DNA of 64,000 nt, taken from contig JAMKCF010000006.1 in the NCBI GenBank assembly GCA_023634235.1, forward strand, positions 10,755,751-10,819,750, given 5' to 3'. The notes beneath the pieces were generated by a model, which had not been told where the DNA came from, ran no database searches, and saw nothing but the letters and a program-made list of their open reading frames with translations. Shown piece after piece: positions 12,601 through 23,668 of the stretch. Made by a program: the position numbers and the translations under genes. Each line of letters opens with the position of its first letter. The stretch's first letter is position 1. The stretch comes from Pisaster brevispinus. Its lineage: Eukaryota; Echinodermata; Asteroidea; Forcipulatida; Asteriidae.

Positions 12601-15600
12601 TACTTAGCAAGAAATGAGCGGGGTACCAGTGGCAACAATTTAAACTTTATGCAATGTTGGCTGGTAAACTGTTTCTGCTGAGCAAGATTTTTCTGTGCTT
12701 AGCAAGTTTTTTGTGCTTACAGGCTTTAGGAAAGTTGGCCCTGTTTGGTTGTATTGCCCATGTGGTACGTTGTCAGCACATGCTGTTAACAGGGTTTGTT
12801 TGGCATCTTTTAAACACATTTTGTATGTATTAGTGTGTTGTTTACCTGGGTTAATTTAAGCTTATTGTTTGCTTATCTAATGAAGTTTTAAAATTCGGTT
12901 TCATCTGTATTCAGATTATTGATACAATTTGTAAATAATGATGAAAAATCGAACGTAAGATTCGCATTCAGAGAGTCCGTGCAACCGAAGCGTGTTTTTG
13001 GGCGCACCAGCGTGGGAGCTAGCGGAACGTAAACCATGGGGCATATCCCGTACAGCCGGTGCGGTGTCTCGTGGGGCCAGAGAAACAAGCCCCGGGGCAT
13101 GAACTCCCCAGTTTGCCGGTCTAGCCGTGAGCTTGGGAGCTTGTCGGAGGGGTTGGGAGCCACACCAACAATTACAATTTTTTTACCAGGGTTTTAGTCT
13201 GTACCCCTAGCTATTATCCCCTAACTATTGCAACGTGTTGCCTGCGCTACACACGCGGGACGACGACGGGGAATGTTTATCCCATACAGTGGTCTACTTC
13301 TATGATAGCTGCACAATTTCCACCCCCCCCCCAAATTGCTGCTTTTGCGTGCTTTCCCTTTGGATTAATCATGTTTTTAAAAACTTTTTCCTTGCGATGT
13401 TTTTTGTACCGATCCTTGGATGTCGAAGAAACGTTCTCCATTGCAAGTAAGTTCGTCCAGTTCGTCTCACACAGAATACTGGTTGGGGTGCGTTTTCGCG
13501 GTCATAACCAATAACTGTTTCAATGGTAAGATCAACCAAAACAGTTATTGGTTACGACCGTGATCGGACTTCGACTGGGACTGACCATAGAGCAAGGAAC
13601 CTTACTCTATGGACTGACGTCCGATTATGTCTGTTTTTTTATTTACACGTGAATTTGTGCTTGATGGATATGAAGTCTGGATCCTCATGCCTTGCCATTG
13701 TTATAATACATAAACAGAGCACTAGTCTACTTACAACATTGCACAACATTGTCACGTAAATTTGACAGTTGCAACGGCTGGAAAAGCGTATAAGCTGACC
13801 TTTGTTTTTTTCACATTTTTCGTTAATTACGTGATATTTTGATGGTTTTTTTTACAACAACCATTTAAAAATTATTGTCTGTCATTCCACATCACTAAAT
13901 TAGGTAAACAGTAAGCCGGCGTGTCCCTTTAAGGTTAGCACCCGAACTTGCTCCTAGCGTACACAAGTTTGCGCTGCCAGCGTTCCAGCAACGGCAGTGC
14001 AGCGTGCACCACTTGTGCAGAGATTGGTCTACACACTGTATCTCTCAAATGGGGCTCCACGGAAAAAAGAAATGTATCGTGGCATCTTGGGCTTTTTATG
14101 TGTATCTGAGATAATTTTAGGGAGACACAATTCTTTAGAACTTTCTAACAAGTACATCAGGTAAAGGTTTATTTGAGATTTGTGTACATACTTGAGCGGG
14201 CTGTTTGGTGATAGATCCCCCATTGATCCCAGCGAATCTCGAGTTGTCACTCCAGCCTGTTGCCGGGTGACCACATCAACAGCTTGCGTCATCACACCCA
14301 TGTTACCCTGGGACTGGCTTGTCAGGAGGGTGTTCTTCAGTTTCTGTAAGGGTCAAAGAGAACAGAATTCAGATCAGATCTGTTTATGGATTTTGTCTTG
14401 CATATTTATCTCAAGGCAAGTGTTGGTCTCAAAAGTGGTCGTTAGATTTCCTCCTTTTTTCCTAAGTTTTCTTTGTGTTGTCTACACCTACCATGTGCTT
14501 AATGGTGTCAATTACAATATGCTTTTGAGGTCTTATTCTTGTTGAAGTTTATACCCTTCAAGTCTAGGTCCTAATCAGGACCTTTCACTCTTTGAATAGT
14601 TTTCAGTACCTGCCGCTACTAACAAGGAATTAAACTGACTGGGCATGCCCAGTGCCCTAGTGGTTAAGACGCTTGCTTTAACCTAGTCTTTGTTTAAGAC
14701 TCTCCTGTTACTAATAGCTTCCCATGATCCATCGCCACAAGAGGGCGCGCTCTCACCATAAACTATTATCATGGGAGTGCGCTATCACAGGCTACTCTAT
14801 TGGCGGGGAAATTATTAACACCAGAAGTAGAGCTTTCTAGATAATAAACAACAGGAGTGTTTCAACGGTTCTTGGGTGATACAAGTTATAGGGGTGATAG
14901 CCCCCTCTTTTGGCGACTCTTAACACGAGGGAAATTGTTAACAACAGGAGTAGAGCTTTCTAGACCCCCAAAAAAAGGTCTTGGCGGTTCTCGGGGCGAT
15001 GGCGGTTCGTGGTTGATGATGCCCTATATTGGCAACTCTATCGGCCAGGGAAATTATTAACAACAGGAGTAGAGCTTTCTAGAGAATACACAATTATGTC
15101 ACCATGGTATTTGATAAATTACCTGTTTTACTAGATTGGAATCCAGAGGAGGCATATCAACAGGCTTTGTTATCATTACAGAGACCTGCGGCACTGCCGA
15201 CATGGCGACTGGAATTGGTGCCGATGGATTGGCCACCGAGGGCGGTACAACAGGGATGGTTTGACCGTTTGGTAAGCGCAGCAGGATCGGCGTTGCGATG
15301 CTTTGGCAAATGCCAACAGTTTGACCTCTGTAGCTATAACACAAAAGAGGAAATGTGATGAGTTATGGAAACAAAGGGCTCTCTAAAAATAAATTGCTGA
15401 TCAATGGGAAAAGGGAACACAATGTGTCAGACTTTTGTCCACCTGAGGGTGCTTTCAGCCTGATTTTGGGATGGATTGTACTAGGTAGGCAATTTTCTAC
15501 ACCTCACAAGCGATTCAGCTCTCAAACACATTTTAAGGGGAATATTGCCTTCAAATCTCCCAAAATGTTGCTGTTTGGAATTACTCCTTGTCCTTTTCAA

Positions 15601-18600
15601 GAGTCTTTCATGCACAAAAACACCTACAATGTGTTGTGAGTAGCGGGTAAAAAAAACCCATAAAATTACCTCTGAAAATTTGTGTGAAGTTAAAAATTTG
15701 GTTAGAACTACAAAATAGCAGACCATGTTCAATCATAATATTACACAAACACTTTCCAACCATATGACTTTCATATTCAAACACACTTTTTAAAGCACAA
15801 AATTCAAAGGCAATTTGCTTCTTTAAGAATATTGGTTCATTGAAAATCTAGAGTTCGATGACCATTACTTGTTTGGGAGTCTGGTCAATGTGTTCCCGCT
15901 AACAGTTGCTGGGGCTCCTTGCAAGATGGGCACGTTCATCTGTGAAGCTGGAGTCGAATCAGATACTTCCACCTCCACCGAGACCATGTTGTCTTCGGAC
16001 ATTTCCTCCGCCCCGATGGTCTCTTCCAATTGATGTGCATCCTCTGTCGTCGTAGAGGAGACCGCCTGCTGGGGGGATTCTTCCATTGTGTTATCGGGGG
16101 AGTCTGTTAACTCGATTTCTAGTGATTCCTCTAGCGGTATTTTTGAGGAAGAGGTTTCAATGGAATCAGGACCCTGTGTGAAGTGAAAAAATGAGATGAG
16201 TGTATGCTTTGCTCAACATGACTGGGGTGGTTCAGCTTGAAGAATCAGAAAGTTTTTTTGCAATTATATGTAAGGAGCAAATGCCAACAATAATAGCCCA
16301 ACAGACATCAACAAGGTCAATGAACAGAATGAAAATTTAAATCAAACTGAAGGCTCTTAAAAAAACCATCTCTGATCAGCTTATTAAAAGGTTTATATGA
16401 ATAGTAATAATGCAAAGCTTTGTTAATGGCCTGGTGTTTTGTCCCTAGCAGAGTCTTTCTCGGAGGCTAAATGACAATACAACCCATATAAACAAGTATA
16501 TTGGGTAACAAAAGCAGTCCAGTGGACAGAAGAGAGAGAGAGAGAGAGAGAGAGAGGCAGAAGCACACAGAAAAGGCAAGGGAATGGTCATAATTTGAAA
16601 GGACACCCAAGGAAAAGACCAGCAAATCAATAGCAATGGCACAGAAATAGCATAAAATTCAAGTTCTGGTGGTTAAGTCATCGGGTTGTGGGTACGAATC
16701 CCGCTCATGACACTTGTGTCCTTGAGCAAGATGCTTTGCTATAATTGCTTCTTTTTACCCAGGGGTATAAAAGGGTACCTGCAACGGTAGAGGTTGATAT
16801 TGTATTTGATAAGCCTTCGGAGCGCTACAGCAGCTCGGGACTGTTTACTCCCCAGGGAGTTGAGAAAGTTTAAAAGTGTTATTGGCCCAATGACCAGGGG
16901 TGGATTTCACAAAGAGTTAAGACTAGTCTTATCTCGAGTTAGGACGAGTTACTCGTCCTAACTTAGGACAAGCCTTAAGTTTTTAATAACTCCTAGGATT
17001 AGTCCTAAGTTAGGACTATCTTTGTGAAATCGACCCCAGGACACTCATGTAAAGCGCATTGATACATTATTGTAAAATAAGCTATATAAGAACCTGTTAT
17101 TATTAATTACGATCAATGAAAAGAAGAACATCTTCTCTACACAGGTATCTTCAGGCCTACGAGTCAACAGTGAAAGGCACTTACAAGGGCTCTTTGGTTT
17201 CATTACCAGAAACAATAAATCTGACTGCAACAAAAAGAATTCTCAAAAGATACTTGAGTGAAGCTCGCAATGGCCATCTGCTTTGTTTTCCCAAAGACCA
17301 CTTACCCCATGTTCGCTTGCCTTACGGAACATCGCATCAAACGGATTGTGAGGCTCATTGAAGAGACCCACCTCTTCACAGTTCTTCAGGAATCGAGTTG
17401 GCGTTGGAGTTTGATCCGCTGTTAAGAAAATTTCATCTCAAATCTTGAATGGTCCTTTTCAAACTGTTAATCTTTGAGTTGATATTGTTTTGTTTAGATT
17501 TTAATGGTCACATTAAGCTTATTTATTAAAGTATTAAGTGAAATTTATGCTGGTTATGATGAATTAATCAGATTAAACAAATCTTAAAACCAGAATGAAT
17601 TGTGCGAGTTTATTTTTTGGTATACATCGTCACTGACGCCACAAACTGATACCTCATGATCCAATTTTTTAGCTTTCATTTTTTCTACATGTTTAAACAA
17701 TATTTGTCAAAGCTTACAATTTCATGAAGTTCAAAACTTCAAGAGCTTTACAATAATTGCGGTAATTATGTTTTGAAACCTTTGCACAAAAGTTAAAATG
17801 TTTATTTTCACAAACTGACACACAAGTGCCTTACCATTGTAATGCACAGCGCCGCACCAACCTCAAAAAGGACTGACACAAGTCTGGTGTGTGGCACTCT
17901 TGCAGGGCTCCTCTTTCCCGAAGTGACACACACGAAGTGTTGTAATACATTGGAATGTGTCACTTCGTGAATATGGAAATTGTCTGTTTTGCTTTTATTT
18001 CGGTTTCACGAACTAACACAAACCTTTCCTGCTTTATTGCTTATTAATTTAGAGCGTAAAACATTGAATAGTCAAGTTCAACGCAGCGACTGTCCCTTAT
18101 AAAAGAAACCAGTTGAAAACACTCTTGAAAAACAAAAAGGTTTTAAAACTTAAGATGCCAATCTCTTCGATTGTTAGTTTTTAATAGTACGGTAGGGGTG
18201 TGTCAGTGTATGGTGTCAGTGACGATACACATGTGGTATGGTAGGGGTGTGTCAGTTTATGGTGTCAGTGACGATACACATGTGCGTAAGTAAGCAAGGT
18301 TTGTGATGACACCATATAATAGAATCTCTCTTTGAGTACAGTCCAGTATTCTCCAGAAGGCGGTCAGAGCATACTGATTGAAATGTTGAGCAGCAACCGG
18401 CTTTTCAGCACTACTCAAATAGAGACTCTCTTACATGGTGTCGCCGCAAACCTTCCTTACTTAGTATTATCACCAAGCACAGCTTCAAGTCTTATCATAC
18501 ATGTACATCTAATTGACAAAAGGCATCCAATAATCTCCCTCTAGCTGATTGGTGTACACCTTAAAAGGGCTAACAAGGTGAAATAAAGTGCAATCTGCAG

Positions 18601-20287
18601 CCAATCATGCCAGAAACATCCGGGCAAAATCCCCTTCTCTTCAAAAATAAGTGTAAGACTCCAGTTACACCACACAGGCAAACCGCGTTACAGAGCAATG
18701 GTAATCCTTTTCAAAACCACGGCTTGGGCTTGGGCGCTGTCCACCTTGTAGAAACCTTGCAAGGAAAGCGCACTTTTTTCAAACAACTAACAGAGTCTAA
18801 GCCCAAGGCCAGGTCCAAACCGTGTTGAAAGGGGGCCTTGCTCAAGGAAATAAGTACCATGGCCATGACCTGAACCAATACTCTGACAAGACCAGAACTG
18901 GAATCCGGTACGCTAGACCATTTAGCCCTGAAACAATGCACTGGTTACTCCTCCCCACTTTTCTTTTCAAGCGCTTTTTGCGTCGACACATTTTTTTTAA
19001 AGGATACCTACCGATAACGGGCGTGTCCAAAGACTTGAAGTCTCGTAATCCAAGAGACATTTCATGTTTCCGTCTGTGCACTTCCAAGTGGTCTTCATTC
19101 ACAAAACGCTACAAAAATAAACAAAATAACATGAACAACTCTAGCAAGTGTAAAGACAGCAACATGTATAATCTAAGTGGTGTTTGAAGCTTTGCATGGT
19201 ATGGATAAATATAAATAACTACAGTCGACTCTCGTTAATATGAGCTCGGAAGATACGAGACGCCGGTTTATACGAGGTATTTCACCGGTCCCGAACTGTC
19301 CCATGCGTGTTTCTATGTCTTAAAAAACGAAAGATACGAGCACGGTCGTAACGAGAACACGGATAATACGAGGTATTTTTGCGGCCCCATGATGACAAAA
19401 TGTATTGTTTTTCATACTTTTGTAGCGAGATCTGAAAAATATTGTTGCGTAAAAGCTTACCATTCAGTCAAGGTTCGGAAATAATTTTTGTTGCCAAACT
19501 ATTTTCGGATCGGACCAGCCATGTGGTTCTGTCTGATCCGAAAACCAGAAACATTTCGCTGGTAACCTACGCTTGAAATGCTACTTCGCTTACACGCTGA
19601 CGGCTACCAGCAAAAACAACGCTCAGCATAGGCGCTATGCCATATCGAATCTGTCACATCATGGTCACATGAACGGCAAGTTTGACATCACTTTGCTTTG
19701 ATTTTTATCTTTAGTTATACAAAATATTAAATTTCTATGATCATAGTCAACAAAAATGCATTTATCAGTTATATTTTTGTGTACAGGGTGCTCGTAAGAA
19801 CTGTACTAGGAAGCAAACCGCTCCGTTCTAGCCTAGACACGTGTGTAGTGCATGCACTATGACGACGTGTGTACACATGTACGTGTAAATAGTGCGCTGC
19901 GTTTAAGACGAGATTCGGATAATACAAGGAAAAACGGGCCAGTCCGGCGGACCTCGTATTAACGAGAGTCGACTGTATAGTATACTAGTAACAAAAAGGC
20001 AGACAGTAACTCCCCCCTGCGTCGCTGCGCGAAGCTAACACACCAACGTACCTTTAACTGTCATATTCACCCAGCCCCCCAAATTCATATTCGCCCCCCA
20101 AAAAATTAATAAATAAATCCTGGTTACAGGCATGACGACCGTCAGCGCAAAGGGTCTTCCTGATGCGAGATTTGAGTTTGATGAGCCCGACCAATTGGCA
20201 ACAAAGTTCAATTGTTGGAAGGACTTTACAAACCTGGTTGCATCCCAGCTCAGTGCAAGCAAATGGCTTTCCACTGTCTCCCATCAT
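9697..20287 (-). CDS. atf2: ATF2/ATF7/CREB5-type bZIP transcription factor, complete, 9 coding exons
   Basis: Coding exons in transcript order: 20234-20287, 19012-19108, 17306-17418, 15869-16173, 15123-15333, 14192-14343, 12297-12465, 10694-10808 and 9697-9794. Every join keeps frame and gives 437 codons. Residues 11-33 form the N-terminal C2H2 finger (C11, C16, H29, H33). Residues 53-60 are QTPTPTRF, the JNK/p38 phosphorylation block of ATF2, with T54 and T56 matching human T69 and T71. The middle contains the LRLPNGQTIPV-type block of ATF2. Residues 324-348 are the bZIP basic region (RNRAAATRCRNKRK), followed by a leucine zipper at L352, L359, L366, L373 and L380. The family dimerises in the nucleus on CRE/AP-1 sites downstream of stress kinases. 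The start is the first of two adjacent ATGs (20285-20287), with an in-frame TGA just upstream. The C-terminal tail after the zipper is shorter than in vertebrates. Confidence 0.93.
9795..10693 (-). other. atf2 last intron
   Basis: Lies between a GTAAGT donor (10692-10693) and a TTTTTTAG acceptor (9795 onward). Short ORFs on both strands are not supported as genes. Confidence 0.7.
11683..12235 (-). repeat. SINE-like repeat remnants (S1 tail and an inverted tRNA-like unit)
   Basis: 11690-11880 carries the 'acccaggagtaaaatgggaacct' to 'acccagggagtttgacaaag' tail seen after the S1 SINEs. 11945-12235 ends in an inverted tRNA-like head ('aggactcgaacccacactct' reads as a B box on the minus strand). 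Its left part matches 18580-18660. Both lie inside an atf2 intron. Confidence 0.55.
12297..12465 (-). CDS. atf2: atf2 exon 7 (bZIP basic region and first half of the zipper)
   Basis: Encodes the basic DNA-contact signature N-x-x-A-A-x-x-C-R (N334 to R342) and the first three zipper leucines. Exon 8 at 10694-10808 supplies the last two heptads and the conserved LLLAHNDCPVT tail of this family. Confidence 0.95.
12551..12744. mobile_element. Foldback MITE, family M1 (GGGCCCAATTTCATA ends)
   Basis: Starts 'gggcccaatttcataaagct' and ends with a diverged inverse near 12722-12744, with GCTTAGCA-type internal inverted repeats. Other copies lie at 33430-33622, 33624-33816, 44033-44214 and 57271-57463. 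It is non-coding and about 190 bp, so mobilisation would require an enzyme supplied elsewhere. Confidence 0.75.
14790..15090. repeat. Minisatellite-like tandem repeat, about 122-bp unit, 2.5 to 3 copies
   Basis: The block 'gggaaatt(a/g)ttaaca' followed by 'agtagagctttctaga' recurs near 14804, 14928 and 15050, a spacing of about 122 bases. The units lie inside an atf2 intron and end about 35 bases from exon 5. Confidence 0.7.
15869..16173 (-). CDS. atf2: atf2 exon 4 (acidic Ser/Thr-rich linker)
   Basis: About 101 residues rich in Glu, Ser and Thr, with no recognisable domain and no clear vertebrate counterpart. It is placed here because acceptor CAG and donor GTAATG keep frame with exons 3 and 5. 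The 3' boundary sits just before an in-frame TAA if read through. Confidence 0.8.
16529..16555. repeat. (AG)n microsatellite
   Basis: A simple dinucleotide run within an atf2 intron. Confidence 0.9.
16667..16895 (+). repeat. tRNA-derived SINE-like repeat, family S1, second copy
   Basis: Shares 'caagttctggtgg', 'taagtca', 'gacacttgtgtccttgagca' and the 'tactccccagggagttgaga' tail with the family. The B-box-like segment is 'gggtacgaatccc'. It lies inside an atf2 intron, directly next to foldback element M2. Confidence 0.65.
16897..17039. mobile_element. Foldback MITE, family M2 (GGGGTsGATTTCACAAAG ends)
   Basis: The ends 'ggggtggatttcacaaagag' and 'ctttgtgaaatcgacccc' are inverted repeats of each other. 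The interior is a series of TTAGGAC/GTCCTAA palindromes. About 143 bp and non-coding. Inserted in an atf2 intron immediately after a SINE. Confidence 0.85.
17306..17418 (-). CDS. atf2: atf2 exon 3 (kinase-regulated activation segment)
   Basis: Encodes ADQTPTPTRFLKNCEEVGLF followed by about 18 residues. The TP-TP pair is the JNK/p38 target in vertebrate ATF2, and its near-identity here is the strongest orthology signal outside the bZIP. Bounded by a CAG acceptor and a GTAAGT donor. Confidence 0.92.
17622..18285. mobile_element. Putative inverted-repeat element with terminally duplicated end
   Basis: The left end 'catcgtcactgacgccacaa' is the inverse of 'tggtgtcagtgacgatacac', which occurs twice at the right end in a 49-bp tandem pair (18191-18239 and 18240-18288). 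The interior holds a palindrome of 'gtgacacacacgaagtg' type. No coding capacity. Limits are approximate. Confidence 0.5.
18580..18930 (+). repeat. SINE-like repeat, relative of 11945-12235
   Basis: Shares 'gcaatctgcag', 'ccagaaa', 'ccgggcaaa' and 'aagtgta' in order with 11955-12030, and ends in a tRNA-like unit. It lies between atf2 exons 2 and 3. Confidence 0.5.
19012..19108 (-). CDS. atf2: atf2 exon 2 (second half of the zinc finger)
   Basis: Encodes RFVNEDHLEVHRRKHEMSLG and then 12 more residues, close to the human RFTNEDHLAVHKHKHEM block. It carries the two zinc-binding histidines H29 and H33. Bounded by a TAG acceptor and a GTAGGT donor, ending in phase 1. Confidence 0.9.
19222..19975. 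mobile_element. Non-autonomous DNA transposon, pogo/Tigger-like ends, TA target duplication
   Basis: Begins CAGTCGACTCTCGTTAATA and ends in its inverse, TATTAACGAGAGTCGACTG. It is flanked by TA at 19220-19221 and 19976-19977. Subterminal 'atacgag' motifs repeat several times near both ends. There is no transposase ORF across its 754 bp. The CAGT-type ends and TA duplication fit Tc1/mariner-pogo elements; that class assignment is inference. Confidence 0.8.
20234..20287 (-). CDS. atf2: atf2 first coding exon (start and first half of the zinc finger)
   Basis: Encodes MMGDSGKPFACTELGCNQ, ending at a GTTTGT donor. The finger is split after the second cysteine and completed by exon 2. A possible acceptor (tttacag on the minus strand, near 20337) suggests an untranslated exon farther upstream, toward 22 kb. 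Confidence 0.85.
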
Positions 20288-20421
20288 GGTCCAGATCTTA
20301 GCATCCACCAAATACAATCAACTCATCCAAATCCAATCTGTAAACACAAAACAAAATAACAAGCTATTACTTCACTGCTTTCACTTCAGTTCGCTGACCT
20401 GATACATGTATCTCACTCAGC

Positions 20422-20790
20422 AGGGCTCAAATTTGGGATACAAGTTCACAAGGCCACAGGGCTTGTAGCTATTTTTTTTACCAGACCAGATTTATTTTTA
20501 AATGACCAGAATCAAAAGGAGAAAGAACTTTCTACAGAGTTTAACATGTGAATTTGTTTTTATTTGAACAAGCACTGAGAAAGGATTATAGGTAATGTAA
20601 GTGAATACTTAAATACTCAACAGAATTGAAAGATCAGACTCAGAATCATACCAGTTTTTAATTAAGGATATTCAATATTGAAAATTTGAAAAACACAAGA
20701 CTGCTAGATTTGTCCAGTCCTAAGTCTACTGGCCTGAAACTCAATTCACTGGCCTCGGGCCTGCAGTCCAGTGTAAAATTTGAGTCCCTG
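20422..20790 (+). repeat. Dispersed repeat family R1, copy 2
   Basis: Same block order as 4595-4980, including 'agggcttgtagct', 'accagaccaga' and 'ggcctgcagtcca'. It lies just upstream of the atf2 start codon. Confidence 0.7.
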
Positions 20791-22392
20791 CTGACTCCCA
20801 GTCATATTGCATTAATGCAGAACTCACCCTCAACACTAGCCCAGTGTACACTACCTAGTAAAAACTGATGTGGGCTAGTGAACGCCACTTCTTAACTTGC
20901 CTTGGGGGCTACTAAAGTTAGCAGCATACATTTTTTCTTTTTTTCTTTTCAGATGTGAAGAACACAAACAAAATGTATTTACCCAGTTGCAATCGCTACC
21001 TAATGGTTAAAGTTAATGTATGACATTAGTTCTTTAAAATCTTGGCATATAAAAGCACTTAGGAGCAAGTAAAAAAGTACAGTTTACTAACCAGGTGGGC
21101 TACTTTACAAAAAGCTTAGGCGTAAGGACTCTAATGGTTCCCTTTGAAGAGTACCAATAGGCGTTGCCCTAATTAGAGGTGCCCTTGCAAGAAAGAAGTT
21201 TCAGCCCCCAGTTCGACTATCGCCCTTTAAGTTTTACAAAGATAAGTTTGCCCCCCCCAAAAAAAAAAATTCCTTGAATTAAAATATTCTTGATTTTAAA
21301 ATTGTTTCGTAATTATTTTTATAATAGTTACTTAGGAATACAATGAAGTATGTGGAGGAACAACTTTGCTAGGGCTGAGGGCGACTTTGTAGGGGGCGAC
21401 TTTGTATGGGGCAACTTTGTGGGGGTGACTTTGCTAAGGGGCAAGAAGACAAGTTACCACGACCAGTACTCAAAGCTGCGATTATCACAGATATAAAGAC
21501 TTTCATCCAATTGGTATGTTCAAAATAATAATCTAAAAATCTGGGTGACTATTTTGTTTGGTAGATCATGTATGTGTAAAAAAGTGGCAGTCAGGTTGGG
21601 CCTCTTTTTCATCTGCCTCTGCATTGAATACCATTTGATTACTGAATAATTAATATGCAAATTGCGGACTCAGGACAGGTAAGTAGATATCCTGCACAGA
21701 CTGAGGGCGCAGACGTGGTTCGCGAGGCAGCATTACTTATTTACAATTGAGAACTACGTAGAGGGTAGTTCCAGAAATGGGAAAACACCTCTGTAAATGT
21801 TGGGTGGCTCTGACTTTATACATAAGAGCATGGAGGAAGCTATCTACATCCATGGTGCAAGGAACAAATCTGAGTCTATGCTAAAAAAAGAACTCGTTAT
21901 TGTTTTAACATGTATTGTAAACAACTCGATGAAATACCTCAGCTATTCCATCCTTCATAGTTTCCCCCATACTGTTACTCATAATCAAATAGTATCAATA
22001 AACTATGTAGACTTGCCCAATTTAACGTTTTAGTTCATTTAATAAAACAGGATGTTGTTCTTTTATTTTACTTAAAAAACACACCGTACATATTGATCTC
22101 TACACGTACGCTATGCTATGGAAGGCACAAGCCTGCAATTTAGGCTTCGAACATTTCCGCTGAACAACTATTTCAGAAGCGTTCGTTTCATCCATTCTAC
22201 CCTCTTTCCCCTTCCCAAGATATCAAAATATCCTTTAAAATAACTGTTTTCGACTGTCTGTCCTCTTACCAATCTTGAAATTCTCCGTTTCTCCCTCCTT
22301 CCCTGATTGTTCAACCACGTTCGCTGAAGATGACGCTATTTTTTATTCTGGTAGCATTACGTAGTGCAGAAATGGCAAAGGAAAATTCCCAA
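20791..22392. other. Region upstream of atf2, no gene seen
   Basis: Contains a G-rich degenerate tandem of 'gggg(c/t)(a/g)actttgt' type at about 21370-21435. Short ORFs have no recognisable domain. It may hold an untranslated first exon and promoter of atf2, which sequence alone cannot fix. Confidence 0.4.
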
Positions 22393-22400
22393 TGACGTCA
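22393..22400. promoter_or_regulatory. Perfect palindromic CRE (TGACGTCA)
   Basis: An exact 8-base cAMP response element about 2.1 kb upstream of the atf2 start codon. CREs are the classic ATF2/CREB family target, so it could serve autoregulation if the atf2 promoter lies here. A second partial site, TGACGC, is at about 22330. Location relative to the true transcription start is unknown. Confidence 0.45.
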
Positions 22401-23659
22401 TTGTTTCGGCAGCCTACGTTAGATATTACACCCAGACGTCTAAAGTGTCAGATGTAAGCAAATAGGAAGTGGTTCGGGGGGAGCAGGCTACTGTGGAATG
22501 TTATTGCGAAATGGGGCGGGTAATCTTTTTTCGTTGTTGATTGATTGGTAGAACTAGAAATCGTGGAATGGAGACAGAAGAGTGCACAGTGCCAAACCAC
22601 TGACATGGTGCATGAAGTACATGTACCTCAATGCTTGGTGCAAAGTAGAGCTTTGCTTCTTTGTTTCTGTGAATTGACTCAGCAATATGTTAAATGGATA
22701 ATTGGTTTGAAGAGATTGAACTCTTTATATATTAAATATTTAAATTTATGCCTAGGATAGGCCCCACCCCTAACGAAATAAGGGTACTAAAACAACGTTT
22801 GGAAACTGTGTCGTCATGCACTACTTTCAACCAACTTCTACAAAGAATGTTGTTTAAGATCCAGAAAAAAGTAAGACTTCTAATGGACCAAAAAGTTTAT
22901 TCATTTATTTATTTATATATATAAAAAGACTACATACTTATTTCTCTGCAACCTTTTATTTATCAACTTTTGACTCAGTTTTCGTTAATATTTTCTGTAA
23001 AAATTGATAAGATAAAAAAAATCGTACCTGTCAGCCTGATCCTTACCTTCAAACTCTGTTCAATTCATGTAGCGATTTATGATCGAATCGGCTACAAAAT
23101 TACTGACTGAATGTGTCATCTCACATCCTTTACTATGTTGTTTTCATAAAGCTGACGCTTTACCTCTAACATTTCCTACACCATCACTTTATTTAGTCAT
23201 TATTTTGAAGCAGGCTATAATAGCTATGTTGAACTTCAATTCTGCGCAGAACATCACAAGTGTAAAATTCTATACAAAAAGGCGGGAGCGGTTGGCAGGT
23301 GTATTATTTAATGCGGCTGAAGAGAACGTTGGGACTATGCACACATGGTTTCTTTAATGTAAGTTGTGCAACAGTGGCTTTCACTAAATACCACACAAGG
23401 TTTCATGAAATAAAATTTACATATAATTAATGTTCATTTTTACTCCTTACCAAGATCGCTTCTATCCCCTTACCCACCACTTCCACCCTTGTAGCGTGCC
23501 CGAAATATAGTAAGATAACTCTGAGTACTCTTCAGTTTAGAGTCCAAAATTATTATTGATCAAAATCATAGATCCAACAAAATCAAACAAAAGCGGGAAT
23601 TTTTTGAAATATGCTTATTTTTGTGTTACCATAATATACCGATGTGTGGTACGCACTGT
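22401..23659. other. Intergenic DNA, no gene seen
   Basis: AT-rich with short ORFs. I see no domain, splice-consistent exon chain or strong repeat in this stretch. Confidence 0.5.
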
Positions 23660-23668
23660 ATGCGGGTA

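Noticed and set aside
18186..18288. CRISPR-like repeat pair
   Set aside because: Only two 49-bp units in tandem without spacers, in an animal genome; part of an inverted-repeat element.
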